Shown here: piece by piece, positions 13,544-20,674 of the stretch
How positions within the stretch are numbered: the stretch's first letter is position 1
How the letters are laid out: every line of letters begins with the position of its first letter
Assembly (NCBI GenBank): GCA_016550485.1
Contig: JABXGV010000331.1
Span: 1 to 21,000 of the forward strand
DNA: 21,000 nucleotides
DNA from: an archaeon
GTDB taxonomy: Archaea > Asgardarchaeota > Hermodarchaeia > Hermodarchaeales > Hermodarchaeaceae
Reading direction: 5' to 3'
Position numbers and translations under genes: made by a program
The notes under the pieces: model-generated
The model's input: the letters and a program-made list of their open reading frames with translations, nothing else
Told to the model about the DNA's origin: nothing
Databases searched by the model: none

Positions 13544-13972
13544 GTGTCTACGGTCTATGATATTGCTGCAGATGAACTAATTCCTCGTATCGCTGAGGAG
13601 CTCAGAAAGTCGAAGGAGATAAAACCGCCTGAATGGGCGGGTTACGTTAAGACAGGCGCCCACAAGGAAAGACCCCCAACCAACCCTGATTGGTGGTATA
13701 TTCGGTGTGCATCCATTCTCCGTCGCCTTTACGTTAAGGGTAGAACTGGTGTTTCTCGCCTACGTACCGTTTATGGTGGAAGAAAACGACGTGGTGTTCG
13801 CCCGAACCACTTTGCTAAGGGTAGTGGCTCGATTATTAGGAAGGCTCTTCAACAGCTAGAAAAAGCTGGATTGGTAACCCTAGAGAAAGGTGGAGGACGA
13901 ATATTGTCCAGTAAAGGGCGTTCCTTCCTGGATCGATTGGCGCATATGACTCGAACTCAGGATGCAAGTTAA
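13544..13972 (+). CDS. rps19e: Ribosomal protein eS19
   Basis: A 142-residue small-subunit protein needed for late 40S/30S maturation. Recognised from the N-terminal TVYDIAADELIPRIAEELR, the conserved PPEWAGYVKTGAHKERPP and DWWYIRCASILRRLY core, the winged-helix loop GGRKRRGVRPNHFAKGSGS and the C-terminal ALQQLEKAGLV helix. The start is a GTG at 13544, with AGGGG about 8 nt upstream. Full length. Followed 20 nt later by the PDCD5-like gene, its usual archaeal neighbour. Confidence 0.97.
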   Translation: MSTVYDIAADELIPRIAEELRKSKEIKPPEWAGYVKTGAHKERPPTNPDWWYIRCASILRRLYVKGRTGVSRLRTVYGGRKRRGVRPNHFAKGSGSIIRKALQQLEKAGLVTLEKGGGRILSSKGRSFLDRLAHMTRTQDAS

Positions 13973-13992
13973 TGGTTTAGGAGGGTAATTTT

Positions 13993-14328
13993 ATGAGTGA
14001 CGAGGAAATGGAAGAAATTCGGCGGCGAAAGCTCGCGGAACTCCAACGAGCAGCTATAGAAGAACAGCAAGCCGCTGCAGCCCAAGAAGAACTTCAGCGG
14101 CAGCGAGAAGCAGTGCTACGGCAGATTCTAACACCAGAGGCTCGGGCAAGATTAGTAAACCTCAGGATGGTAAAACCCGCCTTTGCCGAGCAATTAGAAA
14201 ACGAGCTAATTCGCTTAGCCCAGATGAAACGGCTGCCCTCTATCCCCTTATCAGACAGACAATTAAAACAAATGTTGGCCCAAGTACGTGCGCGCCAACG
14301 TGAAACTAAAATTCAATTCAAACATTAA
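13993..14328 (+). CDS. PDCD5/TFAR19-family DNA-binding protein
   Basis: A 111-residue, highly charged, helical protein. The N-terminus (about 1-45) is a long, probably flexible helix rich in Glu, Arg and Gln; the core triple-helix bundle contains LTPEARARLVNLRMVKPAFA, then LENELIRLAQ and LSDRQLKQML. Eukaryotic PDCD5 has been linked to apoptosis and chaperonin/tubulin folding; the archaeal protein binds DNA in vitro, and its role in the cell is unclear. It has a strong SD (GGAGG, 8 nt before the ATG). Positioned between eS19 and eL39, as in many archaea. Confidence 0.93.
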   Translation: MSDEEMEEIRRRKLAELQRAAIEEQQAAAAQEELQRQREAVLRQILTPEARARLVNLRMVKPAFAEQLENELIRLAQMKRLPSIPLSDRQLKQMLAQVRARQRETKIQFKH

Positions 14329-14382
14329 ACACTCTACATAGATGTAAACTAAAGTATGATATCAAAGGAGCAGTGAAGAGTA

Positions 14383-14538
14383 ATGGCACGAAACAAGCCT
14401 CTCGGCAAGAAACTTCGATTAGCACGAGAACTCAAATCGAATGTCAGTGTGCCTACCTGGATTATGGTGAAGACTGGTGGTAAGGTGCGCACTCACCCGA
14501 AACGTCGGCAGTGGCGGCGTTCAAAGCTTAAACCATAA
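14383..14538 (+). CDS. rpl39e: Ribosomal protein eL39
   Basis: A very short (51 residue), strongly basic large-subunit protein that lines the polypeptide exit tunnel. The sequence runs MARNKPLGKKLRLAREL, then VPTWIMVKTGGKVRTHPKR and ends RRSKLKP; the P-x-W and K-x-R-x-x-x-K-R-x-W-R-R elements are diagnostic. The ATG follows an AAGGAG that is rather far (about 12 nt) upstream. The eL31 start lies 16 nt after its stop; this eL39-eL31 pair is a standard archaeal tandem. Confidence 0.96.
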   Translation: MARNKPLGKKLRLARELKSNVSVPTWIMVKTGGKVRTHPKRRQWRRSKLKP

Positions 14539-14554
14539 AGGAGTACACTAGAGT

Positions 14555-14881
14555 ATGTCACGCGAAGAAAGAATTACGGGTCCTACTGAGACAACTCCGG
14601 CTGAAGTAGAGGATGTAGTTGTTGAGCGGCTTTATACAATCCCCCTCGGAAAGGTGTACGAAACAGTACGTGGGAGACGCGCAAAACGGGCTGTCAAGAT
14701 GGTTCGCGCATTCATAGCCCGGCATATGAAGCCTGAAGAAGAAGAGGATCTAATAATCGACCCTACGCTTAACGAATATTTATGGGCACGGGGAATTGAG
14801 AAACCTCCACGGCGTGTTCGGGTTAGAACAACGAAGGATAAGGAAGGTATTGTACGAGTCTATTTAGTAGAAGGGCAATAG
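14555..14881 (+). CDS. rpl31e: Ribosomal protein eL31
   Basis: A 108-residue protein at the rim of the exit tunnel. After a ~20-residue acidic N-terminal extension, the eL31 core is clear: ERLYTIPLGKVYETVRGRRA, then KRAVKMVRAFIARHMK, then the LNEYLWARGIEKPPRRVRVR segment and the final YLVEG. The start is the ATG at 14555. Part of the eL39-eL31-eIF6-eL18a string; eIF6 begins 48 nt later. Confidence 0.97.
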   Translation: MSREERITGPTETTPAEVEDVVVERLYTIPLGKVYETVRGRRAKRAVKMVRAFIARHMKPEEEEDLIIDPTLNEYLWARGIEKPPRRVRVRTTKDKEGIVRVYLVEGQ

Positions 14882-14929
14882 CAGAAGCAGGCACCTTTTG
14901 CGTCTACTTTTAATGCGTGGATTGTTTCA

Positions 14930-15598
14930 ATGCAAGGGAAGGTTCAACGTCTTAATTTCAGTGGCAGCTCAAATATTGGCGCGTTCTGTCGTGTTACTGA
15001 TCACTGGTTACTACAAGCAGCGAGCAGTGAATCAACACAACGAGCAATCGAAACTCTTTTCGAAATGCAGCCAAACATTACCACTCTTGGTGGTAGCACT
15101 CTGATCGGTATCCTATCTGCAGGGAATGTTAATGGTCTTCTTGTGCCCCATTTTACATTTGACGAAGAAATCGAAGCTCTGCGCTCAGCGCTGAATTGTA
15201 CCATAGTTTCTTTGGAATCACGTCTCACTGCACTAGGTAACTTAGTTCTTACCAATGATAAGGCCGCGCTCGTTAGTAGCGAGTTCACCAAGGAAGAGGT
15301 TCAAATCATGCAAGATGTCCTAGGTGTTGAGATTGAAGTGGGGACAGTCGCCGGTTCCAAGCTCGTAGGCTCATTTTGTACTGTCACTAATCGCGGGCTT
15401 CTAGCTCATACTGGTGTCTCTGATTCCGAGTTGGAACACCTTGCGAATCTCTTTGGTGTTTCAGTGGATGTGAGTACAATCAATTGTGGAGTTCCCTATG
15501 TTTCCATTGGTCTTCTAGCTACCAGCCATGCTGCCGCAGCTGGTTTCGAAACAACGGGACCAGAACTAATGAGAATCAGCGAAACCTTATTCACCTAG
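14930..15598 (+). CDS. eif6: Translation initiation factor 6 (anti-association factor)
   Basis: A 222-residue eIF6 that binds the large subunit near uL14 and blocks premature joining of subunits. It has the family's repeated pentein structure, seen as a recurrent pattern of a 'GSSNIGAFCRVTD', 'LGGSTLIGILSAGN-NGLLVP', 'LTALGNLVLTNDKAALV', 'TVAGSKLVGSFCTVTNRGLLAH' and 'NCGVPYVSIGLLATSHAA' type, each with an N/G-G-L-L or similar turn. Length matches archaeal eIF6. The ATG at 14930 has no SD but is well placed before the conserved segment. It follows eL31 and precedes eL18a, the standard order. Confidence 0.97.
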   Translation: MQGKVQRLNFSGSSNIGAFCRVTDHWLLQAASSESTQRAIETLFEMQPNITTLGGSTLIGILSAGNVNGLLVPHFTFDEEIEALRSALNCTIVSLESRLTALGNLVLTNDKAALVSSEFTKEEVQIMQDVLGVEIEVGTVAGSKLVGSFCTVTNRGLLAHTGVSDSELEHLANLFGVSVDVSTINCGVPYVSIGLLATSHAAAAGFETTGPELMRISETLFT

Positions 15599-15647
15599 TT
15601 CTCTGCTGGTCAAGATATTCCTCAAAAGGTACGAGTTCTTGAGTAAT

Positions 15648-15658
15648 CTTTAAAATAG
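15648..15658 (+). promoter_or_regulatory. TATA-like box for the rplX-pfdA-ftsY segment
   Basis: CTTTAAAATAG lies about 55 nt before the eL18a ATG, which would leave a leader of ~30 nt. It indicates a separate promoter after the eIF6 gene. Confidence 0.45.
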
Positions 15659-15707
15659 GGTCTCTCTTTCGGTGTAGTTGCTGCAGTTAGTAGATGAGGC
15701 CGGTATT

Positions 15708-15941
15708 ATGTCAGCGAAAGTTTTCCGCATCCAGGGCACATACATACGTCTTAATCGACGGCTGAAGTTCAGTCGAGAAATCCGAGCCATAACAAAGGAA
15801 CAGGCTTGTGAACAGCTTTATACTCAGATTGGGAGTTTTCATAGGGTGAAGCGACAGAAAATTACAATCGATCAAGTGACAGAAATTCCTCCCGAAGAAG
15901 CGAAAACACTGATTATCCGGCGACTTGCAGGAATTGAATAG
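15708..15941 (+). CDS. rplX: Ribosomal protein eL18a (L18Ae/LX)
   Basis: A 77-residue archaeal LX protein, the single-domain relative of eukaryotic eL20/L18a. It begins MSAKVFRIQGTYIRL and continues with FSREIRAITKEQACEQLYTQ, GSFHRVKRQKITIDQVTEI and a final LIIRRLAG, all typical. The ATG at 15708 gives the normal family length; a longer frame to 15678 adds ten non-conserved residues. GAGG lies about 9 nt upstream. The prefoldin alpha gene follows 47 nt later. Confidence 0.94.
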   Translation: MSAKVFRIQGTYIRLNRRLKFSREIRAITKEQACEQLYTQIGSFHRVKRQKITIDQVTEIPPEEAKTLIIRRLAGIE

Positions 15942-15988
15942 CCTTTATTGAGAAAGCAGCTAAAAAAGAGATTAGGGGATATTTACCA

Positions 15989-16414
15989 ATGGCTGATGAA
16001 CAGCAGCAGAGAGAGCAGTATGCACGTCAACTTATCCAAAGTATTCAGTTAATGGAGGAGGAGATAGCCCGTGGTCAATCTAACCTCCAAATGTTTCAGG
16101 CTCAAGCAACACGCCTTGCTGAAACTGCAAGCGCTGTATCTGAGCTAAAACGCCACAAGTCTGGCGATGAAGTAATGATTAGCATTGGTTCTGGTGTACA
16201 TCTCCTTGTCAATCTAGTCAATACTTCTCATGTGATTGTCGCTCTGGGGGCAGGTTTCGCCGCTGAGAAGTCCCTTGAGGATGCCCTTGCAAGTTTCGAA
16301 AAACAACAAGAACAACTATTAGAGCTATCTCGACATCAGCAGGAACGTTTACGCGAGGCACATGCACGACTTGAAGTTATGCGGAAACAAGTATCACAGC
16401 TTGTTCAACAATAG
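15989..16414 (+). CDS. pfdA: Prefoldin alpha subunit
   Basis: One of the two subunits of the jellyfish-shaped hexameric chaperone that passes unfolded proteins to the thermosome. The 141 residues follow the expected plan: an N-terminal coiled-coil helix (about 1-55, rich in Gln/Glu), a beta-hairpin pair region with MISIGSGVHLLVNLVNT and VIVALGAGFAAEKSLEDAL (~70-105), and a C-terminal coiled-coil helix (FEKQQEQLLELSRHQQE onward). The start is the ATG at 15989, with AGGGG ~10 nt upstream. The position between eL18a and ftsY is conserved across many archaea. The beta partner is not in the window. Confidence 0.95.
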   Translation: MADEQQQREQYARQLIQSIQLMEEEIARGQSNLQMFQAQATRLAETASAVSELKRHKSGDEVMISIGSGVHLLVNLVNTSHVIVALGAGFAAEKSLEDALASFEKQQEQLLELSRHQQERLREAHARLEVMRKQVSQLVQQ

Positions 16415-16435
16415 ATTTTCCTCGAGGGAAGAATT

Positions 16436-17347
16436 TTGTTTGAGAAGCTTCGAAAAGCCGTAGATGGCTTTGTCCAGCGAGTCACTCATAAATCAGTTAC
16501 CGAGAGAAATCTCGACGATGCCTTTTCAGATTTACAAATTGCATTAATATCTAATGACGTTGCATTAGAAGCTGCAGATCTTATTTGTGACAGAATAAGG
16601 GATGAGCTTACTGGGGAAAAGATTGGGCTGCTCCAAAGCAAGAGAAAATTCATTATTGAAACACTCCACAAGGCGGTCCTTGAGGCATTAAGACCCAAAG
16701 TATCAATTGATCTCGTTCAACTTGTCGAAAAGCGAAAAAAGGAGGGAAACCCTGCCGTTCTAATGTTTTTGGGTGTAAATGGTACAGGAAAAACCACCAC
16801 TATTGCGAAATTGACTCATATGCTTCTTAAGAAAGGCTACTCGGTTGTCCTTGCTTGTGCGGACACTTTCCGAGCAGGGAGTTCTGAGCAATTGCACACT
16901 CATGGTGAACGCTTGAAAGTACGTGTGTTAAGTCGCCCCTATGGTTCCGACCCGGCGTCAGTTGCGTTTGATGCAATAAACCATGCAAGAGCTCGTGGGG
17001 TTAATGTGGTTCTCATCGATACTGCTGGCCGTATGCAAACTGACAAAAACCTCATGGCGGAACTAGCAAAGATTCATCGCATTGCGAATCCAGATTTGGT
17101 TGTATTTGTAGGAGACGCCCTTGCTGGTAATGATGTCATACAGCAAGCCAAGACATTCAACGAGATTATTGGCATCGATGCCGCGATTCTTACAAAGGTT
17201 GATGCTGACACGAAGGGTGGCGCGGCGCTTTCCATTGCACTAGCAACAGGAAAACCAATAATCTTTGTGGGTGTGGGTCAGGAATATTCTGACCTTGAGG
17301 AGTTTAGACCCGAATGGTTTGCTGACAAGATAGTGCCTTTCAGTTAA
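16436..17347 (+). CDS. ftsY: Signal recognition particle receptor FtsY
   Basis: SRP-type GTPase that docks SRP-ribosome complexes at the membrane. The 303 residues show the NG layout: N domain (about 1-90, with FSDLQIALISNDVALEAA), then the GTPase with G1 GVNGTGKTTTIAKL (113-126), the SRP-family DTFRAGSSEQL (143-153), G3 DTAGRMQTDKNLM (195-207) and G4 TKVDADTKGGAALS (253-266). The ending GVGQEYSDLEEFRPEWF is typical. There is no long acidic N-terminal extension, as usual for compact archaeal FtsY. The start is a TTG at 16436, with GAGGG about 9 nt upstream and 21 nt after pfdA. In many archaea secE follows directly; here two other genes intervene. Confidence 0.97.
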   Translation: MFEKLRKAVDGFVQRVTHKSVTERNLDDAFSDLQIALISNDVALEAADLICDRIRDELTGEKIGLLQSKRKFIIETLHKAVLEALRPKVSIDLVQLVEKRKKEGNPAVLMFLGVNGTGKTTTIAKLTHMLLKKGYSVVLACADTFRAGSSEQLHTHGERLKVRVLSRPYGSDPASVAFDAINHARARGVNVVLIDTAGRMQTDKNLMAELAKIHRIANPDLVVFVGDALAGNDVIQQAKTFNEIIGIDAAILTKVDADTKGGAALSIALATGKPIIFVGVGQEYSDLEEFRPEWFADKIVPFS

Positions 17348-17376
17348 ATCGTATTTTGAGTCATAATAGCGAAAGG

Positions 17377-17386
17377 CTAAATATAT
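17377..17386 (+). promoter_or_regulatory. TATA-like box for the ornithine carbamoyltransferase gene
   Basis: CTAAATATAT lies about 43-46 nt before the ATG pair at 17425/17428. It falls inside the upstream open extension of the reading frame and so argues against the far-upstream start at 17356. Confidence 0.5.
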
Positions 17387-17424
17387 CCAGTGATTGCAGG
17401 ATTCACAATAATTCAAATGCTGGG

Positions 17425-18357
17425 ATGATGAACTTGAAGGGAAACCATCTTCTAAGTCTTGCTGATTTCTCACGTGAACAAATAATGTTAATGTTAGACA
17501 CTGCTGCTGATTTGAAGCGTCAGCGGTATCGAAGTGTACATGGTACCAGCCTTTCGGGGAAATCTATTGGGATGATTTTTGAGAAGCCATCCACGCGTAC
17601 CCGGGTCAGTTTCGAGGTTGCAATTCATGAACTCGAAGGTTATCCGCTCTTCCTTAGCTCTCAGGAACTTCAACTAAGCAGGGGCGAACCTATCAAAGAT
17701 ACCGCTCGAGTGTTAAGCCGTTATCTTCACGGAATTGTAATACGGGCAAGGAGTCATGGTGATGTTGTGGAACTCGCGAACAATAGCACAATTCCTGTGA
17801 TAAATGCTCTCACACCCAAGTTCCACCCATGCCAGATCCTAGCCGATTTGCTAACAATTCGGGAGAAGTTAAACGAGCTTGAGGGGCTGAAGCTTGCGTA
17901 TATTGGAGATGGAAACAATGTTTGCCACTCTCTGATGGTTGGTGCTGCAACAATGGGCTTGGAGGTTGTTGTCGCCTGTCCTGAAAGCTATCAGCCTGAC
18001 CCAGGGATTACGAGGGTTGCACAAGAACGAGCAAAAGAAGCTTTAGCTAAGGTCGAAGTTACTCAGGATGTCAAAGAAGCGTCAAAAGACGCGGATGTCC
18101 TCTATACTGATGTTTTCACGTCGATGGGACAAGAAGATGAAAAGGCTCAAAGGCTCGAAGCCTTTCTCCCCGAGTACCAGATTAATGCGGATTTGCTTAA
18201 ACAGGCATCACCCCATGCAATTGTTATGCATTGCCTTCCCGCACACCGGGATGAGGAGATAACTGACGAGGTCATTGAAGGACCCCACAGTGTGGTTTGG
18301 GATCAAGCGGAGAACCGTCTCCACACCGAGAAGGCGGTCTTGGCCCTACTACTGTAA
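17425..18357 (+). CDS. argF: Ornithine carbamoyltransferase
   Basis: Condenses carbamoyl phosphate with ornithine to citrulline in arginine synthesis (or the reverse in catabolism). About 310 residues. The carbamoyl-phosphate motif EKPSTRTRVSFE is at ~53-64; HPCQ at ~134-137 with ADLL following; then GDGNNVCHSL, TDVFTSMGQE (ornithine loop) and HCLPAHRDEEI, the catalytic Cys motif, at ~269-279. These distinguish it from aspartate and N-acetylornithine paralogues. Starts at ATG 17425 or 17428 are preferred: the open frame reaches 17356, but the first 23 residues are low-similarity Asn/Ser-rich sequence overlying a TATA-like box. The dtdA gene follows closely. Confidence 0.94.
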   Translation: MMNLKGNHLLSLADFSREQIMLMLDTAADLKRQRYRSVHGTSLSGKSIGMIFEKPSTRTRVSFEVAIHELEGYPLFLSSQELQLSRGEPIKDTARVLSRYLHGIVIRARSHGDVVELANNSTIPVINALTPKFHPCQILADLLTIREKLNELEGLKLAYIGDGNNVCHSLMVGAATMGLEVVVACPESYQPDPGITRVAQERAKEALAKVEVTQDVKEASKDADVLYTDVFTSMGQEDEKAQRLEAFLPEYQINADLLKQASPHAIVMHCLPAHRDEEITDEVIEGPHSVVWDQAENRLHTEKAVLALLL

Positions 18358-18381
18358 CAATGTAAGGTGAGGGCGATTGCT

Positions 18382-19236
18382 TTGTCCGCCATCTGTCTTT
18401 GTTCTGTTCAGGATATCGCAGCCCAGAATATCAAACAACAGTTGCTCGCGCTCTATCCTTTCACTGAGAAAGAGGAAACTTTCGATGGCGTACCAATATA
18501 TCAACTGAATAATCTGTCCATAGTAACTATCAAGTCCGATAGTATCTATGCCGACCGACTTGACCAACAGCTATCAGCTGACATCTTCATTTTCGCGTCG
18601 CGTCATAAATCCGCTTCATTCAAACCAGCTTTGCTAGTCCATACTCCTGGCAATTGGGCAGCAGCCGAGCTTGGTGGCAAGCCTTCAAAATTATGTATAG
18701 CCCATCCCTCTGCTGTTAAGGTAGCTCACCAAGCTCTACTCGCTGAACGTAAACGATTGAAACTTGATATGTGGGCTTGCGGGCTTGAGGCAACACATCA
18801 TGGGCCTTGGATTGAAGAAACTCCAGCACTTTTTGTAGAAATTGGTAGTGTTGAACAGGATTGGCGAAATGAAGTGGCAGCCAAAGCTGTCGCCCGTGCT
18901 ATTATGGCAGTGGCAGAGAATTTACAGGAGTCAGCTCCTGCGTTTCTTGGATTCGGTGGGCCACATTACTGCCCTGCTTTCACCCGTCTAAGCATTGAAA
19001 CCAATTTTGCTCCCTCTCATTTAATGCCCAAATACCATTTGGATCAAGTCTCTGAATCTCTTATCAGCCAAGCAATTGAGAGAACATTTGGTCACGTTTC
19101 TGTAGCGGCAATTGATTGGAAAGGGATTCGAGGGTCACAACGAGGGCGGTTACTGAAAATTCTAGATGGACTGGACATCGAAGCCCAACGAGTACGTGAT
19201 CTACTCCGCGCTCCTATTGAAGATTCCAAAGGATAA
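18382..19236 (+). CDS. dtdA: D-aminoacyl-tRNA deacylase (DtdA/GEK1 family)
   Basis: Archaeal/plant-type enzyme that hydrolyses D-aminoacyl-tRNAs and so keeps D-amino acids out of protein. About 284 residues with the family landmarks in order: CSVQDIAAQNI near the N-terminus, LVHTPGNW (~90-97), HPSAVKVAHQ, the metal-binding-type CGLEATHHGPWIEE, FVEIGSVEQDW, FLGFGGPHYCPAF and the late VAAIDWKGIRG. The start is probably the TTG at 18382, which has AGGTGAGGG 7 nt upstream and gives an N-terminus of family length; GTG at 18367 is the alternative. It lies directly after argF and probably shares its transcript, despite no metabolic link; it fits the window's tRNA-quality theme. Confidence 0.94.
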   Translation: MSAICLCSVQDIAAQNIKQQLLALYPFTEKEETFDGVPIYQLNNLSIVTIKSDSIYADRLDQQLSADIFIFASRHKSASFKPALLVHTPGNWAAAELGGKPSKLCIAHPSAVKVAHQALLAERKRLKLDMWACGLEATHHGPWIEETPALFVEIGSVEQDWRNEVAAKAVARAIMAVAENLQESAPAFLGFGGPHYCPAFTRLSIETNFAPSHLMPKYHLDQVSESLISQAIERTFGHVSVAAIDWKGIRGSQRGRLLKILDGLDIEAQRVRDLLRAPIEDSKG

Positions 19237-19327
19237 TTCCCCCGTCAACTTCGCTCCGCCGAAAAGACTTATTAAGAACACGTGTAGTGACAAATCCCAA
19301 AGCCCTAGTCAGATATAGGTGAATGAT

Positions 19328-19522
19328 ATGCCAGATGTTTCTACGTTTTGGGAAAATACCAAACGCATCGTTCGACTTGCCAAAAGGCCCACTCGGAGTG
19401 AGATTTGGTTACAACTTCGAATCAGTCTACTTGGACTCTTCGCCGTTGGGTTTGTTGGCTATGTTATCAAAATGTTATTCCTCATGGTAACAGGTTTGGA
19501 AGCTTTCGGACCTACTACCTAG
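19328..19522 (+). CDS. secE: Preprotein translocase subunit SecE (Sec61-gamma)
   Basis: A 64-residue single-span subunit of the SecYEG channel. The amphipathic surface helix (FWENTKRIVRLAKRPTRSEI, ~6-25) with the conserved K-R-P-x-R-x-E signature precedes the transmembrane helix (ISLLGLFAVGFVGYVIKMLF, ~31-50). The ATG at 19328 is preferred because AGGTG lies 6 nt upstream; the GTG at 19319 is part of that SD. It is followed by spt5, a near-universal archaeal pairing. A possible TATA-like TTATTAAG lies at about 19269-19276. Confidence 0.96.
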   Translation: MPDVSTFWENTKRIVRLAKRPTRSEIWLQLRISLLGLFAVGFVGYVIKMLFLMVTGLEAFGPTT

Positions 19523-19567
19523 TTACGATTTTGAGTATATGCTATTCTAGTAATGGGGTGACCTTTC

Positions 19568-20059
19568 ATGGCAGCAGAAGAGACAAACATATACATCGTG
19601 CGGACTACGATTGGTCAAGAGAAAGGAATAGCACACGTAATTGCGGGTCGTGTGACAAAACGTCAAGTCGATTTGAAGGCAATTCTTGTCCCTGAACCGC
19701 TGAAAGGTTACATATTCATTGAAGCACCTAGCTCCAGAGATGTAGAACTAGCTATTGCTGGAATTCCTCATATCAAAGGAATTATCAAGGGAAAGCTTTT
19801 GCTCAAAGAGATTGAGCACATTCTCTTACCTCGGCCACCCACAGAAGATTTAGAAATTGGTGATATCGTGGAAATAACAGGTGGTCCTTTCAAGGGTGAA
19901 AGGGCTCGTGTTATGCGAATTGACGCATCTAAGGATGAAGTGACTCTGGAACTCTTTGAGGGGGCTGGAATTCCAGTGAAAGTTCACGCGGATTTCCTTC
20001 GCTTAGTAGAACGGAGTGAACGTGATGTATTAGAAGAGAAGGAGGCTCTTGAGCTATAA
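19568..20059 (+). CDS. spt5: Transcription elongation factor Spt5 (NusG homologue)
   Basis: Binds the RNA polymerase clamp coiled coil with Spt4 and promotes processive elongation. 163 residues: an NGN domain (about 5-92) with NIYIVRTTIGQEKGIAHVIA and the GYIFIEAPSSRDVELAI region, then a KOW domain (about 98-150) with IGDIVEITGGPFKGERARVM. A short acidic tail ends the protein. The ATG at 19568 has GGGGTGA at suitable spacing, and the gene is 45 nt after secE. The archaeal-type NGN plus single KOW rules out a eukaryotic long form. Confidence 0.97.
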   Translation: MAAEETNIYIVRTTIGQEKGIAHVIAGRVTKRQVDLKAILVPEPLKGYIFIEAPSSRDVELAIAGIPHIKGIIKGKLLLKEIEHILLPRPPTEDLEIGDIVEITGGPFKGERARVMRIDASKDEVTLELFEGAGIPVKVHADFLRLVERSERDVLEEKEALEL

Positions 20060-20117
20060 TCACAACACTGAGGCTCCATCATACGTCAATGATCTCACGC
20101 CCCATTCTTTGCAGAAG

Positions 20118-20129
20118 ATTTTTAAATTG
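20118..20129 (+). promoter_or_regulatory. TATA-like box for the uL11-uL1 operon
   Basis: ATTTTTAAATTG lies about 49 nt before the uL11 ATG, predicting a leader of ~23 nt that carries a GGGGG SD. Confidence 0.55.
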
Positions 20130-20171
20130 CCTCAAACTTGAGAAGCTGAACTCCGCTCAGGGGGACCTAAA

Positions 20172-20660
20172 ATGGCTAAAACTGTTTGTGAAGCCCTCAT
20201 AGAAGGTGGAAAAGCATCCGCGGGACCGCCAATTGCTCCAGTGCTAGGTCCTACTGGAGCGAATCTGTACCAAATCGTGCAAGAGATAAATCGTCTGACT
20301 GCTGACCTGAAAGGCCTCAAGGTCCCTGTGAAAATTACTGTTGACACGGACACGAAAGAGTTCGAGATAGAGATTGGCTTGCCACCTACTTCCGCTCTGA
20401 TTCTTAAGGAGGCGGGTGTAGAAAAAGGAACAGCTAGTGCAGGAAACGAGGTCATGGGTAACATAACATTGGAACAAGCAATTACTGTTGTAAAGGCGAA
20501 GGAGAAGGACTTGCTAGGCACTTCTTTGGTGGAAAAGGTGAAGTCAGTGCTTGGAACGTGTGTTTCAATGGGTATCACAGTTGAGGGAAAGGAGCCTCGA
20601 ATCGTTCAGCAGGAGATTGACGAAGGTACATACGCCAGTCAGCTGCAGTCCAATGATTAA
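20172..20660 (+). CDS. rpl11: Ribosomal protein uL11
   Basis: A 162-residue protein at the base of the stalk that binds the GTPase-associated region of 23S rRNA. The N-terminal domain holds GPPIAPVLGPTGANLYQIVQ (18-37), the conserved proline-rich helix region; the C-terminal RNA-binding domain carries LPPTSALILKEAGVEKGT, ITLEQAITVVKAKEKDL and the family's VLGTCVSMGITVEGK. Length is normal for archaea, including the C-terminal extension. The strong SD (GGGGG 7 nt before the ATG) and own TATA-like box head the stalk operon; uL1 starts 14 nt after the stop. Confidence 0.98.
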   Translation: MAKTVCEALIEGGKASAGPPIAPVLGPTGANLYQIVQEINRLTADLKGLKVPVKITVDTDTKEFEIEIGLPPTSALILKEAGVEKGTASAGNEVMGNITLEQAITVVKAKEKDLLGTSLVEKVKSVLGTCVSMGITVEGKEPRIVQQEIDEGTYASQLQSND

Positions 20661-20674
20661 AGGGGTCGTCTGAT

